Positions 26,832 to 34,896 of a stretch of DNA of 64,000 nt are shown in pieces (the first letter of the stretch is position 1; each line of letters begins with the position of its first letter). The DNA is from FEB-7 sp963698265 (GTDB taxonomy: Bacteria; Pseudomonadota; Gammaproteobacteria; Burkholderiales; Usitatibacteraceae). The notes below the pieces were generated by a model. The model ran no database searches. It worked only from the letters and a program-made list of their open reading frames with translations, and was not told the origin of the DNA. The position numbers and the translations under genes were made by a program. The stretch covers positions 372,001-436,000 of the forward strand of contig CAVOQC010000001.1 of the NCBI GenBank assembly GCA_963698265.1, written 5' to 3'.

Positions 26832-27665
26832 TCAGTGCGACATGAGCACGGGGATCCGGGCGTCGCGGAGCACGGCGCGCGTCGCACCCCCGAGGACGAG
26901 TTCGGCGAATCGCGGCCTGCCGTACGCGCCCATCACCACGAGGTCCGCGCCGAGCTTGCGCGCCTGCGAAAGGATCGCGTGGCCGACGCTCTCGTCGCTG
27001 GCCGAGGCGTGGCGCGCCTGCGCCGTGACGCCGCGCCGGGCGAGGTACTGCACCGCCGCCTTCGCGCCGTGGATCGGCCCTTCGTCGCCCGGCGGCCCCG
27101 CCGAGAAGATCTCGACGGCTTTCGCTCTCGCCAGGAGCGGCACCGAATCCGACAGCGCGCGCGCGGCCTCCCGGCTGCCGTTCCAGGCCACCAGGACCTT
27201 TCCCGGAAAGCCGTCTGGCAGGCCCTTCGCCGTGACGAGCAGGACGGGGCGGCCCACCGCGAGGATGGATGCCTCGACCCGATGGCCGCCGAGAATGCCG
27301 ATGTCGTCGTCTCCGGGCAGCGGCAGCACCACGAGGTCGGCCGTGCGCGCGCGGATGGCGAGGGCCGCGTCCGCCTCGGAATCGACCACGAGACCCTGCG
27401 CGGAGGCGATGCCCGCCTGACCCGCTCGCTCCTCGAAGCGCGCCGCGGCATTGCGCGCCTCGGTCCGGTCGCGTTCCCACTCCTTCTTCATGAGGCTCGA
27501 TGCGCTCTGGCGCGGACGCAGCCGCTGCGGAAGCGAGAGAGGTGCTACTGCCGCGAGCCCCTCGAGGTGCGCGCCCAGTTCGCCCGCGAGCCGGATCGCC
27601 GCCTGAAGGCTGCCGGCGGCCTCGGGGTGTTCGTCGATGGGAACCAGGATGGAACCGTAGGTCAT
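26832..27665 (-). CDS. Tandem universal stress protein (UspA family)
   Basis: 277 residues with two UspA domains (about 1–140 and 150–277). The second has an intact ATP-binding signature, GAYGRPRFAELVLGGATRAVL, so nucleotide binding is likely; the first is degenerate. In many bacteria UspA paralogues respond to oxygen limitation. The promoter carries a TTGRC-N4-GTCAA box 41.5 bases from the predicted start. Divergent from the SLC13-type permease gene. Confidence 0.92.
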   Translation of the reverse strand: MTYGSILVPIDEHPEAAGSLQAAIRLAGELGAHLEGLAAVAPLSLPQRLRPRQSASSLMKKEWERDRTEARNAAARFEERAGQAGIASAQGLVVDSEADAALAIRARTADLVVLPLPGDDDIGILGGHRVEASILAVGRPVLLVTAKGLPDGFPGKVLVAWNGSREAARALSDSVPLLARAKAVEIFSAGPPGDEGPIHGAKAAVQYLARRGVTAQARHASASDESVGHAILSQARKLGADLVVMGAYGRPRFAELVLGGATRAVLRDARIPVLMSH

Positions 27666-27720
27666 GACGTCTCCTCGCGAAGACCGCGGGCGATCCGCGG
27701 CCGCTTCTCGGCACGTCGCC

Positions 27721-27762
27721 AGTCTAGCCGAGCGCGGCCGCGATGGTCTTGGCTCAGGTCAA
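27721..27762 (-). promoter_or_regulatory. Crp/Fnr-type promoter for uspA
   Basis: TTGGCTCAGGTCAA (27749–27762) resembles the other boxes, with one mismatch in the left half. TAGACT (27726–27721) on the minus strand is the -10. The box centre to predicted start (27714) is 41.5 bases. The box may also affect the divergent permease gene. Confidence 0.55.
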
Positions 27763-27867
27763 TGCCGCGGGAGGCCGCGCCGGAGATCATTTGCTACATT
27801 GCACGTTCGCCCGCCCGGCAACCCGCGCCCCGAGCGCACCGATACCACACGCCTGGAGAATTGCCCG

Positions 27868-29187
27868 ATGGAACCGATGACCCTGCTCGCGCTCGCCATC
27901 TTCGCGGTGACGATCGTGATCGTCATCACCGGCTGGATCGACAGCACGGTGGCCGCGCTCCTTGGCGTGACGGCGATGATCTGGATGGGCCTCCTGACCG
28001 AGGACGACGCCTTCAAGGTGGTCGACTGGAACGTGATGGCCATCCTCGTGTCGATCTGGACCATCGCGGGCTATTTCGGCAAGTCGGGAATCCCCGAGTG
28101 GCTTTCGGTGAAGGCCCTGGAGATGTCGCGCGGAAACGGCGGCATGCTCATCGTGATCCTGTCGATGCTGGCCGGGCTGGTCTCGATGGTCGTCGACAAC
28201 GTGGTGGTGATCCTCATGTTCGCGCCCGTGGCCATTCCGCTCGCGCGCCACTTGGGGCTTCCCCTCACGCCGCTCGTGCTCATGATCGGCTTCAGCGCGA
28301 ATTTCATGGGCTCGGCGATGCTGCTGGGAGACCTTCCGCCGCAGATGATGCACAGCGTCTCGGGGGCGGAGTTCTTCGACTTCATCTGGTACCAGGGCAA
28401 GCCCAGCTCGTTCCCGATCCTGCTCGTGACCTTCTCCCTCACCCTTGGCCTCATGTACTGGCTCTTCTTCCGCCGGTTCGGCGGCACGGCGCCGGTGGCG
28501 GCCGGGGGCGGCAGCATGGGAGAGGCGAGGATTCCCGACAAGCTCTTCGCGACCATCGTCGTGGGCGGGTTCGTCGCGACCATCGTGGCCATGAGCCTTC
28601 GCGAATACCTCGGCGTGAAGCTGGGCTTCATCGCGATGACGGGTGCGCTCGTCCTCGTGCTCGTGCTGGAGCTGCTCGGCGACCGCGTGAAGAAGCCCAG
28701 CTTCGAGGAGGTCGTCCAGGAGCTCGACTGGCGCGCCGTGTTCTTCTACATAGCGCTCTTCGCGCTGGTGGGAGGCCTCGAGAAGACGGGGATTCTGGAG
28801 AAGCTCGCGCACGCCATGGTCCCGGTCTTCTCGCAGAGCTACGCGCTCGGCGCGACGCTTCTCTACTGGGCCACGATTCCCATCGTGGGCATCGTCGAGC
28901 ACGACGCCTACATCCTCACCTTCCTCTACACCGTGCGCGACCTGGGCCAGCAGGGCGTCGACCCCTGGCCGCTGTGGTGGATGCTGCTGTGGTCCGGAAC
29001 CCTCGGCAGCAACTTGACCATCGCCGGCGCGCCGGCCCTCTACGTCGCCGCCAACATCTGCGAGCGCGAGGAAAACCGGCGGGTTTCGCTGCGGGAGTTC
29101 CTGCGCTGGAGCGTTCCCTTCACGCTCATTTCCTGCGTCATCTGCTACGCATTCGGCATGCTGATCTGGGTGCTGCCGCTGATGTGA
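27868..29187 (+). CDS. SLC13/NhaD-type ion-transporter family permease
   Basis: The 439-residue protein has 10–12 predicted transmembrane helices. VVDNVVVILMFAPVAIPLA is the discontinuous-helix hairpin of the ArsB/NhaD/SLC13 superfamily, and a second GATLLYWATIPIVGIVEHDAYI copy lies in the second half. It probably exchanges Na+ or H+ for a carboxylate or another ion; the substrate cannot be assigned. I start at 27868 because residues before MEPMTLL are low-complexity and not membrane-like. Divergent from uspA; TACATT at 27795–27800 may be its -10. Confidence 0.85.
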   Translation: MEPMTLLALAIFAVTIVIVITGWIDSTVAALLGVTAMIWMGLLTEDDAFKVVDWNVMAILVSIWTIAGYFGKSGIPEWLSVKALEMSRGNGGMLIVILSMLAGLVSMVVDNVVVILMFAPVAIPLARHLGLPLTPLVLMIGFSANFMGSAMLLGDLPPQMMHSVSGAEFFDFIWYQGKPSSFPILLVTFSLTLGLMYWLFFRRFGGTAPVAAGGGSMGEARIPDKLFATIVVGGFVATIVAMSLREYLGVKLGFIAMTGALVLVLVLELLGDRVKKPSFEEVVQELDWRAVFFYIALFALVGGLEKTGILEKLAHAMVPVFSQSYALGATLLYWATIPIVGIVEHDAYILTFLYTVRDLGQQGVDPWPLWWMLLWSGTLGSNLTIAGAPALYVAANICEREENRRVSLREFLRWSVPFTLISCVICYAFGMLIWVLPLM

Positions 29188-29223
29188 GTGAACCCCGCGG
29201 CCGGGGTGCGGTCAGTCGGGGAA

Positions 29224-29229
29224 TATAAT
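29224..29229 (+). promoter_or_regulatory. TATAAT immediately upstream of the lytic transglycosylase start
   Basis: A perfect -10 hexamer ends 6 bases before a GTG start codon, and no ribosome site is present. The predicted transcription start coincides with the GTG, suggesting a leaderless message. Confidence 0.5.
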
Positions 29230-29235
29230 CACCCC

Positions 29236-31200
29236 GTGCCCGCGCCCCGCCCGATGCGCCTTTCGCGCCTTCTCGCCGCCCTCGCCCTGTCCGCCTGCCA
29301 TGCCTTTGCGGCGCCCTCCCCGGCGCCCGTCACGGACGCCGACCTGGTCGCCGCACGTGCGGCCTCGGAGAAACGGGACATCCGGACGCTCGAACACTGG
29401 CAGGCCCGATTTGCGGGCCATCCGCTCGAAGCCTATCCGTCCTACTGGCTGCTCTCGGCGCGCCTCGAGAAGGCGGACCCCGACGCGATCCGCGCCTTCC
29501 TCGCCAGGCACCGCGACACGCCCCTCGCCGATCCCCTTCGCCGCGACTGGCTCAAGGCGCTCGGCGAGACGGCGCAATGGGACGTGTTCCGGCGGGAGTA
29601 CCCGGCGCTCGTCGCTGACGACACGGAGGTCGCGTGCTACGCGCTCCAGGAGCGGCTTGCGCGGGGCGATGCCGATGCGCTCCGGGAAGCCCGTGCCCTC
29701 TGGCTCGCCGGTCGAGATGCGCCCGCCTCGTGCACGCCGCCGTTCGAGGCCGCGGCGCGCGAGCGCCTCATAGGTTCCCCGGAAGCCTGGGAACGCATCC
29801 GGAAGCTCCTCTCGGCCGGCCTCGTGAAGGAAGCACGCCGCGCCAACGCCTTCCTGCCCAACAAGGAGCGGATCGACGAGCGGGCGCTGGAGCGTGCCCT
29901 CGCCCATCCGGACCGCTACCTTGCGGCCGAGAAAACGCCCATCCCGGGGCGCGCGGTCCACGAGTTGCTGCTCTTCGCCGTCTCACGGCTCGCCCGGAAA
30001 AGCCCCGACGAGGCGGCGAAGCACCTGCAATCGCACGCCGCGAAGCTGGGCGAAGAGGACGCGCGGTACGGCTGGGCGCAGATCGCGCATGCCGCGGCGA
30101 TGAAGCACCATCCGCTTGCCCTCGAGTGGTATGCCGCGGCGGGCGAAGGCCCGTTCAGCGACGCGCAACTGCAGTGGAAGGCGCGGGCCGCACTGCGCGC
30201 AGGGGACTGGGCGGCGTTGCGCGCGGCGGTGAACCTCATGGCGCCGGAGGCGGCCCGCGATCCCGCGTGGCGCTACTGGCTCGCCCGCGCACTCGCCGAG
30301 GAGGGCGCCAAGCCCGCGGCCGAGGTGATCCTGCGGCCGCTCGCCCGCGAGCGCCATTTCTACGGCCTGCTGGCCGCGGAGGATCTCGGCGCCGTGGAGC
30401 CACCCGACTGGAGCGCGTGGCAGGTCCCGGACGAGGATGTCGCAAGGGTGCAGTCCATCCCCGCGGTCGGACGCGCCATCGCCCTGTACGCCCTCGACAT
30501 GAACACGGAGGCGTATCGCGAATGGGTGTTCGGCCTTCGCGGCCTGGACGATCGCGGCTTCCTCGCCGCCTCGGAGGTTGCCGCCAGGGCCGGCCTCGCC
30601 GACCGCGCCATCGCCGCGGCGAGCCAGACGGCTTCCCGGCATGACTATGCGCGCCGCTACCCGACCCACCACCGCGAGCCGCTCGTCGCGGCTTCCCGGA
30701 AGTGGGATGTCGACGAGGCCCTGCTCTTCGGCCTCATTCGCCAGGAAAGCCGCTTCAACCCGACGATCCGATCCCGCGCGGGCGCAACCGGCCTCATGCA
30801 GCTCATGCCCGCGACGGCGCGATGGGTCGCCAAGCAGATCCCGGTCCGGTCCTATCGTCCGGCGCTTCTCGAGCAGCCCGAGGTCAACGTCGCCATGGGC
30901 ACCTACTACTTCCACCGGGTGCTCGCGGACCTGGGCGACCCGGTACTCGCGATGGCCGGATACAACGCCGGCCCGGGCCGCGCGAAACGCTGGCGCGACG
31001 CAAAGCCGCTCGAGGGCGCGATCTACGCCGAGTCGATCCCCTTCGACGAAACGCGCGACTACGTGAAGAAAGTCATGGCAAACGCCTGGTTCTACACGCA
31101 CCGCCTCACCGGCCGCACGGCCAGCCTGCGCGCCCTCATGGGCACCGTTCCCGGCCGCGGCGCCGTCGAGACGGCCGGCAACGTGGCGGCCATACCGTGA
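29236..31200 (+). CDS. slt: Soluble lytic murein transglycosylase
   Basis: About 654 residues. A signal peptide (basic PMRLSR, hydrophobic core, cleavage after CHAFA) leads to a superhelical U/L region (about 40–475) and a C-terminal SLT domain. LFGLIRQESRFNPTIRSRAGATGLMQLMPATA contains the catalytic Glu in QES and the GLMQ motif; MAGYNAGPGRAKRW is the third signature. It cleaves peptidoglycan glycan strands in the periplasm. The start could be GTG at 29236 or ATG at 29254; I prefer the GTG because of the TATAAT 6 bases before it. The stop overlaps the next gene. Confidence 0.93.
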   Translation: MPAPRPMRLSRLLAALALSACHAFAAPSPAPVTDADLVAARAASEKRDIRTLEHWQARFAGHPLEAYPSYWLLSARLEKADPDAIRAFLARHRDTPLADPLRRDWLKALGETAQWDVFRREYPALVADDTEVACYALQERLARGDADALREARALWLAGRDAPASCTPPFEAAARERLIGSPEAWERIRKLLSAGLVKEARRANAFLPNKERIDERALERALAHPDRYLAAEKTPIPGRAVHELLLFAVSRLARKSPDEAAKHLQSHAAKLGEEDARYGWAQIAHAAAMKHHPLALEWYAAAGEGPFSDAQLQWKARAALRAGDWAALRAAVNLMAPEAARDPAWRYWLARALAEEGAKPAAEVILRPLARERHFYGLLAAEDLGAVEPPDWSAWQVPDEDVARVQSIPAVGRAIALYALDMNTEAYREWVFGLRGLDDRGFLAASEVAARAGLADRAIAAASQTASRHDYARRYPTHHREPLVAASRKWDVDEALLFGLIRQESRFNPTIRSRAGATGLMQLMPATARWVAKQIPVRSYRPALLEQPEVNVAMGTYYFHRVLADLGDPVLAMAGYNAGPGRAKRWRDAKPLEGAIYAESIPFDETRDYVKKVMANAWFYTHRLTGRTASLRALMGTVPGRGAVETAGNVAAIP

Positions 31201-32147
31201 CGGAACCGGCGCGCGTGCTCGTGCTCGGCGCGAGCGGCTTCGTCGGCCGCTCCGTCTGCGCACGCCTGGCCACGTGCGGCACCGGGGTCCGCGCGCTGAC
31301 CCGCGACAGCGTCAAGGCGAGGCCGCTCCAGGTCCTGCCGGCGCTGGAGATTCTCTCCGGAAGCCCCCATGACGAAGAGGCGCTCGCAGGCGCGCTCGAC
31401 GGCGTCGATGCCGTCGTGAACCTGGTCGGAATCCTCCACCAGAGCCGCGGTGCGCCCTTCGAGAAGGTCCACGTCGAGTTGCCGCGCCGGATCGCACGGG
31501 CCTGCCGCGCCGCAGGTGTCACGCGACTCGTGCACATGAGCGCGCTCAACGCCTCCGCCGACGGGCCGAGCGAGTACCTGCGCTCGCGCGGGAGAGGCGA
31601 GGCGGCCCTGCGCGAGGAAGGCAAGGGGCTTGCCGTCACGGTCTTCCGGCCTTCGGTCATCTTCGGGGAGGACGACAGCTTCCTCAACCTGTTCGCAGGC
31701 CTCGTGCGACCGCTTCCGGTGGTTCCGCTGGCCGGCGCGGGCACCCGCTTCCAGCCCGTCTGGGTCGAGGACGTGGCGCGGGCGGTCGCTTCGAGCCTGG
31801 ATGACGCGCGCACCTTCGGGAAGTCCTACGACCTGTGCGGGCCGGGCACGTACACGCTCGCTGAGATCGTCCGCTTCGTGGCCGGCCTGCAGGGAAGGCG
31901 CAGGCGCATCGTCGCGTTGCCTGCATGGGCGGGGCTCGCGCAGGCCTTCGTCCTCGAGCACTTGCCGGGTCCGGTGATGACCCGCGACAACCTCGCTTCC
32001 ATGAAGGTGGACAGCGTCTGCGCCTGCCCCTTTCCGGAAGTCCTCGGATTCGCCCCCGCGGCAATGGAGGCGATCGTTCCCGGGTACCTGGCGTCGGCGG
32101 GACCGCGCGGGCGGTACTCGGGCTTCAGGCGTGGCGTCGGGAGGTGA
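31197..32147 (+). CDS. NAD(P)-binding short-chain epimerase-like protein (NDUFA9 type)
   Basis: 316 residues with an extended short-chain dehydrogenase/atypical fold. The cofactor motif is GASGFVGRSV near residue 12; the region HMSALNASADGPSEYLRSRGRGEAALRE fits the complex-I NDUFA9-like atypical SDR group in which the active-site Tyr is replaced. It probably binds NAD(P) without being a classical dehydrogenase. The GTG start overlaps the transglycosylase stop (GTGA), so it is translationally coupled to it. Confidence 0.85.
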   Translation: MTEPARVLVLGASGFVGRSVCARLATCGTGVRALTRDSVKARPLQVLPALEILSGSPHDEEALAGALDGVDAVVNLVGILHQSRGAPFEKVHVELPRRIARACRAAGVTRLVHMSALNASADGPSEYLRSRGRGEAALREEGKGLAVTVFRPSVIFGEDDSFLNLFAGLVRPLPVVPLAGAGTRFQPVWVEDVARAVASSLDDARTFGKSYDLCGPGTYTLAEIVRFVAGLQGRRRRIVALPAWAGLAQAFVLEHLPGPVMTRDNLASMKVDSVCACPFPEVLGFAPAAMEAIVPGYLASAGPRGRYSGFRRGVGR

Positions 32148-32148
32148 C

Positions 32149-32823
32149 ATGTCAGGGCTGACACTCGTCATTGGCAACAAGAACTACTCGTCGTGGTCGA
32201 TGCGGCCCTGGGTGCTGCTCACGCAGCTCGGGATCGCCTTCGAGGAGCGGATACTTCGATTCCATACCGACGAATGGGACGCGGGAATCGACCGCTGGTC
32301 CCCCTCGGGGCTCGTTCCCGTGCTGTGGCGGGGCGAGGTCGCCATCTGGGACTCGCTCGCCATCTTCGAGACGCTCGCCGAGTGGTTTCCCGGCAAGGCC
32401 GTGTGGCCCGCGGATCCGGCCGCGCGCGCCTTTGCACGATCGGCGGCGGCGGAAATGCACGCGGGATTCCGGAACCTGCGCACCCGCATGCCCATGAACA
32501 TCCGCGCGAGCCTTCCGGGCAAGGGCATGACGCCGGAGGTGCGCGCCGACATCGATCGGATAGAGCGCCTCTGGCGCGAAGGGAGATCGCGATTCGGCGC
32601 CAGCGGCGATTTCCTCTGCGGCCCGTTCTCGGCCGTCGACGCGATGTTCGCACCGGTGGTGATGCGCCTGGCGACCTACGACGTGGCCTGCGGCCCTGTC
32701 GCCACCCGGTATTGCGAGGCGGTCCGGGCCGCTCCCGGCGTGCGCGCCTGGATCGAGAGCGCGCTGGCGGAGACGCAGTTCCTGGCCGAGGAAGAGCCGT
32801 ACGCGGAGCCGCCGCGCCCCTGA
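32149..32823 (+). CDS. Glutathione S-transferase family protein
   Basis: 224 residues. The N-terminal thioredoxin-like domain has NKNYSSWSMRPWVLL, with the Ser that activates glutathione, and SPSGLVPVL and IWDSLAIFETLAEW, the G-site motif. A helical C-terminal domain follows. It conjugates glutathione to an electrophile or acts as a maleylacetoacetate-isomerase-like enzyme; the substrate is unknown. The ATG at 32149 has GGAGGTGAC in front, partly within the previous stop. Confidence 0.9.
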   Translation: MSGLTLVIGNKNYSSWSMRPWVLLTQLGIAFEERILRFHTDEWDAGIDRWSPSGLVPVLWRGEVAIWDSLAIFETLAEWFPGKAVWPADPAARAFARSAAAEMHAGFRNLRTRMPMNIRASLPGKGMTPEVRADIDRIERLWREGRSRFGASGDFLCGPFSAVDAMFAPVVMRLATYDVACGPVATRYCEAVRAAPGVRAWIESALAETQFLAEEEPYAEPPRP

Positions 32824-32847
32824 GGCGCGAAAAAAGGCGATGGCACG

Positions 32848-33954
32848 ATGAAGATCTACGCCGTGGGCGGCTGCGTGCGCGACGAGTTGCTCGGCCTCCC
32901 GTCGGCGGATCGCGACTGGGTGGTGGTCGGCGCCGACCCGGCGCAGATGATCGCCCTGGGCTTTCGCGCGGTGGGCGCCGATTTCCCCGTATTCCTCCAC
33001 CCCGATACGCACGAGGAGTACGCGCTCGCGCGCACCGAGCGCAAGACCGCGCCCGGCTACAAGGGCTTCCGCTTCCACGCCTCGCCGGACGTGAGCCTCG
33101 AGGAGGACCTGCGCCGTCGCGACCTCACGATCAATGCGATCGCGCGCGACGAGGACGGCACGCTGGTCGACCCTTTCGGCGGCGCGGAGGACCTGCGCCG
33201 TGGAATCCTGCGGCACGTGGGCGAGGCGTTCGCCGAGGACCCGGTGCGGATCCTGCGCGTAGCCCGGTTCGCCGCGCGCTTCGGATTCGACGTGGCGGCG
33301 GAGACGATGGAACTCATGCGCGGCATGGTCCGCTCGGGCGAAGTCGACCACCTGGTGCCCGAGCGCGTCTGGCAGGAAATCGCGCGCGGCCTCCAGGAGC
33401 CGCGGCCGGACCGGATGATCGCGGTGCTGCGCGACTGCGGGGCACTTGCCCGGACGCTGCCGGAAGTCGATGCCCTCACGGATCGGGACGACGGCGCGCT
33501 GCTCGCGGCGAGGCTCGGGGCGAGCCTTGCGTTCGGGCTTCCCGTGCGCTTCGCCTGCCTCACGATCGGCCTCCCGCCGGAGGCGGTCGCCGCGCTATGC
33601 GAGCGAATCGGCGCTCCCGGCGATTTGCGGGACCTCGCCGTCCTGGCCGCCCGGGAACGCGCCGCCGTGGAAGGCGCGGCCGCCCTCGGCGCGCAGGCCG
33701 TGCTCGCGCTCCTCGAGCGGACCGACGCCTTCCGGCGTCCCGAGCGCCTCGAGCGCCTCATGGACGTGTGCGAGGCCGACCTGCGTTCCCGCGGGCTCGC
33801 GCGAAAGGTGCCGCGCGACCGGCTGGTCTCCGCCCGCGCGGCCGCGCTGGGAATCGACGCCGCGGCCATCGCCCGCGCGCACCCGCAGTCCGTGCCCGCG
33901 GCAATCCACGACGCACGGGCCGCACGGATCGCCGAGGCCCTTGCCCGCGCCTGA
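32848..33954 (+). CDS. cca: CCA-adding tRNA nucleotidyltransferase without a recognisable HD motif
   Basis: The 368-residue protein has a complete nucleotidyltransferase head: YAVGGCVRDELLGLPSADRDWVVVG, RRRDLTINAIARDEDG and EDPVRILRVARFAARFGF. It builds or repairs the 3' CCA end of tRNAs. The family's multifunctional enterobacterial form is about 412 residues with an HD phosphohydrolase domain. Here the equivalent region (about 205–260) has no His-Asp motif and is about 40 residues shorter, so phosphatase activity is unlikely. AAAAAAGG precedes the ATG. Confidence 0.92.
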   Translation: MKIYAVGGCVRDELLGLPSADRDWVVVGADPAQMIALGFRAVGADFPVFLHPDTHEEYALARTERKTAPGYKGFRFHASPDVSLEEDLRRRDLTINAIARDEDGTLVDPFGGAEDLRRGILRHVGEAFAEDPVRILRVARFAARFGFDVAAETMELMRGMVRSGEVDHLVPERVWQEIARGLQEPRPDRMIAVLRDCGALARTLPEVDALTDRDDGALLAARLGASLAFGLPVRFACLTIGLPPEAVAALCERIGAPGDLRDLAVLAARERAAVEGAAALGAQAVLALLERTDAFRRPERLERLMDVCEADLRSRGLARKVPRDRLVSARAAALGIDAAAIARAHPQSVPAAIHDARAARIAEALARA

Positions 33955-33956
33955 CT

Positions 33957-33983
33957 CCCCGCGGCCCCAGCGGGGCCGCGGGG
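33957..33983 (+). terminator. Strong GC hairpin after cca
   Basis: CCCCGCGGCCCC pairs perfectly with GGGGCCGCGGGG around a 3-base loop (12-bp stem) two bases after the cca stop. There is no T-run on the plus strand. It lies in the convergent gap with the phasin gene. Confidence 0.6.
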
Positions 33984-34005
33984 CTCGCCGAGAAGCGGAA
34001 AACAA

Positions 34006-34033
34006 AAGGCCCCCGGTCGAAACCGGGGGCCTT
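34006..34033 (-). terminator. Rho-independent terminator of the phasin gene
   Basis: AAGGCCCCCGGT pairs with ACCGGGGGCCTT around a 4-base loop (12-bp stem). On the minus strand it is followed by TTTTGTTTT. The orientation fits the phasin gene, 40 bases upstream. Confidence 0.85.
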
Positions 34034-34073
34034 CGTCACGCGGCTTGCCTGGCGCCCCTCGCGGGGCGGCGGA

Positions 34074-34634
34074 TTACTTGCGCTTCGCCTTGCGGACCGG
34101 GGCCTTGGGGGCCTTGGCCGCGGAGCGGACGGTCGCGACGTTCTGCTCGACGGTCTTCTCGACGGTGTCGTAGAGCTGCTTGTTGATCGCGGCGAGGTTC
34201 GCGTAGGCGTTCTGCGCGGCGGCCATCGCGGACTTCACGTTGCCCACGTAGGCTTCCGAGCCGGCGGGCGCGTACTTGAACGCCTCCTCGAGGCCCGAGA
34301 CGGCGGACTTGTTGGCGTCCGTGGCCTGCTTCTCGAACACTTTCTTCACTTCGGCGTTGGTCTCGGCGGCGGTCTCATACACGGTGCGCGAGTACGAGTA
34401 GGCGCGCTTCATGACCGGCTCGAGGGCGGCGGAGTTGATGGCGATGACTTCGTGCACGTCCTTCGCGCCGGCCAGGGCCGCGGCGTGCGCGGTGGCCTGC
34501 TCGACGGAATCGCGGGCGGCGTCGAGGCCGATCTCGGCGAACTTCTCGAGGTTGGCGAGGGAAAGCTGGGCGAAGTGCGCGAACTGGCTGATCGCGGCTT
34601 CGTTGGCGGCGCTGAACTGGTCGATCTTGATCAT
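34074..34634 (-). CDS. Phasin family protein
   Basis: The 186-residue protein is almost entirely amphipathic helix, with alanine-rich segments (QFSAANEAAISQFAHFAQLS, AAETNAEVKKVFEKQATDANKS) and a basic lysine-rich tail PVRKAKRK. It fits the phasin_2 family that coats polyhydroxyalkanoate granules in betaproteobacteria. The ATG at 34634 follows AGGAG. The promoter (TTGACT, 16-base spacer, TAAAAT) is overlapped by an operator-like element, consistent with repression by a PhaR-type protein. Confidence 0.92.
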   Translation of the reverse strand: MIKIDQFSAANEAAISQFAHFAQLSLANLEKFAEIGLDAARDSVEQATAHAAALAGAKDVHEVIAINSAALEPVMKRAYSYSRTVYETAAETNAEVKKVFEKQATDANKSAVSGLEEAFKYAPAGSEAYVGNVKSAMAAAQNAYANLAAINKQLYDTVEKTVEQNVATVRSAAKAPKAPVRKAKRK

Positions 34635-34680
34635 GGTGGTCTCCTGGACGGTGATCGCTGGGGGTTGGCTGCGGCAGCGG

Positions 34681-34767
34681 TTATGCTGCACTGCACAAAA
34701 CCAATTTTAGGCTAATCAGCCCTGAAGTCAAGGGGGTGCGGCAACTTTTTATTGCGCTGCAACATAA
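34681..34767 (-). promoter_or_regulatory. Phasin promoter with two PhaR-like operator sites
   Basis: On the minus strand TTGACT (34731–34726) and TAAAAT (34709–34704), 16 bases apart, give a predicted start near 34697. The element TTATGYTGCASYGCA occurs twice in opposite orientation: 34681–34695 (plus) overlapping the start region, and 34767–34753 (minus) upstream of the -35. TGC-rich inverted motifs are the known target type of the granule-associated repressor PhaR. The rest of this 262-base gap holds the terminator of the next gene. Confidence 0.6.
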
Positions 34768-34817
34768 CCGGGGCAGTCCGGGAAATCAAGGACTTGCGAC
34801 CGCCCGCCGAAAAAGCG

Positions 34818-34839
34818 AGGGGCCCGCGAACGGGCCCCT
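34818..34839 (-). terminator. Rho-independent terminator of the TAXI protein gene
   Basis: AGGGGCCCG and CGGGCCCCT form a 9-bp stem with a TTCG loop on the minus strand, followed by CTCGCTTTTTC. It starts 58 bases past the stop of the TAXI gene. Confidence 0.85.
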
Positions 34840-34896
34840 GGCTCGACCGGCCGCGCCCGCGGCCCGGTGCAGGGCCGCTGGCGGGTGCGGGAAGGA

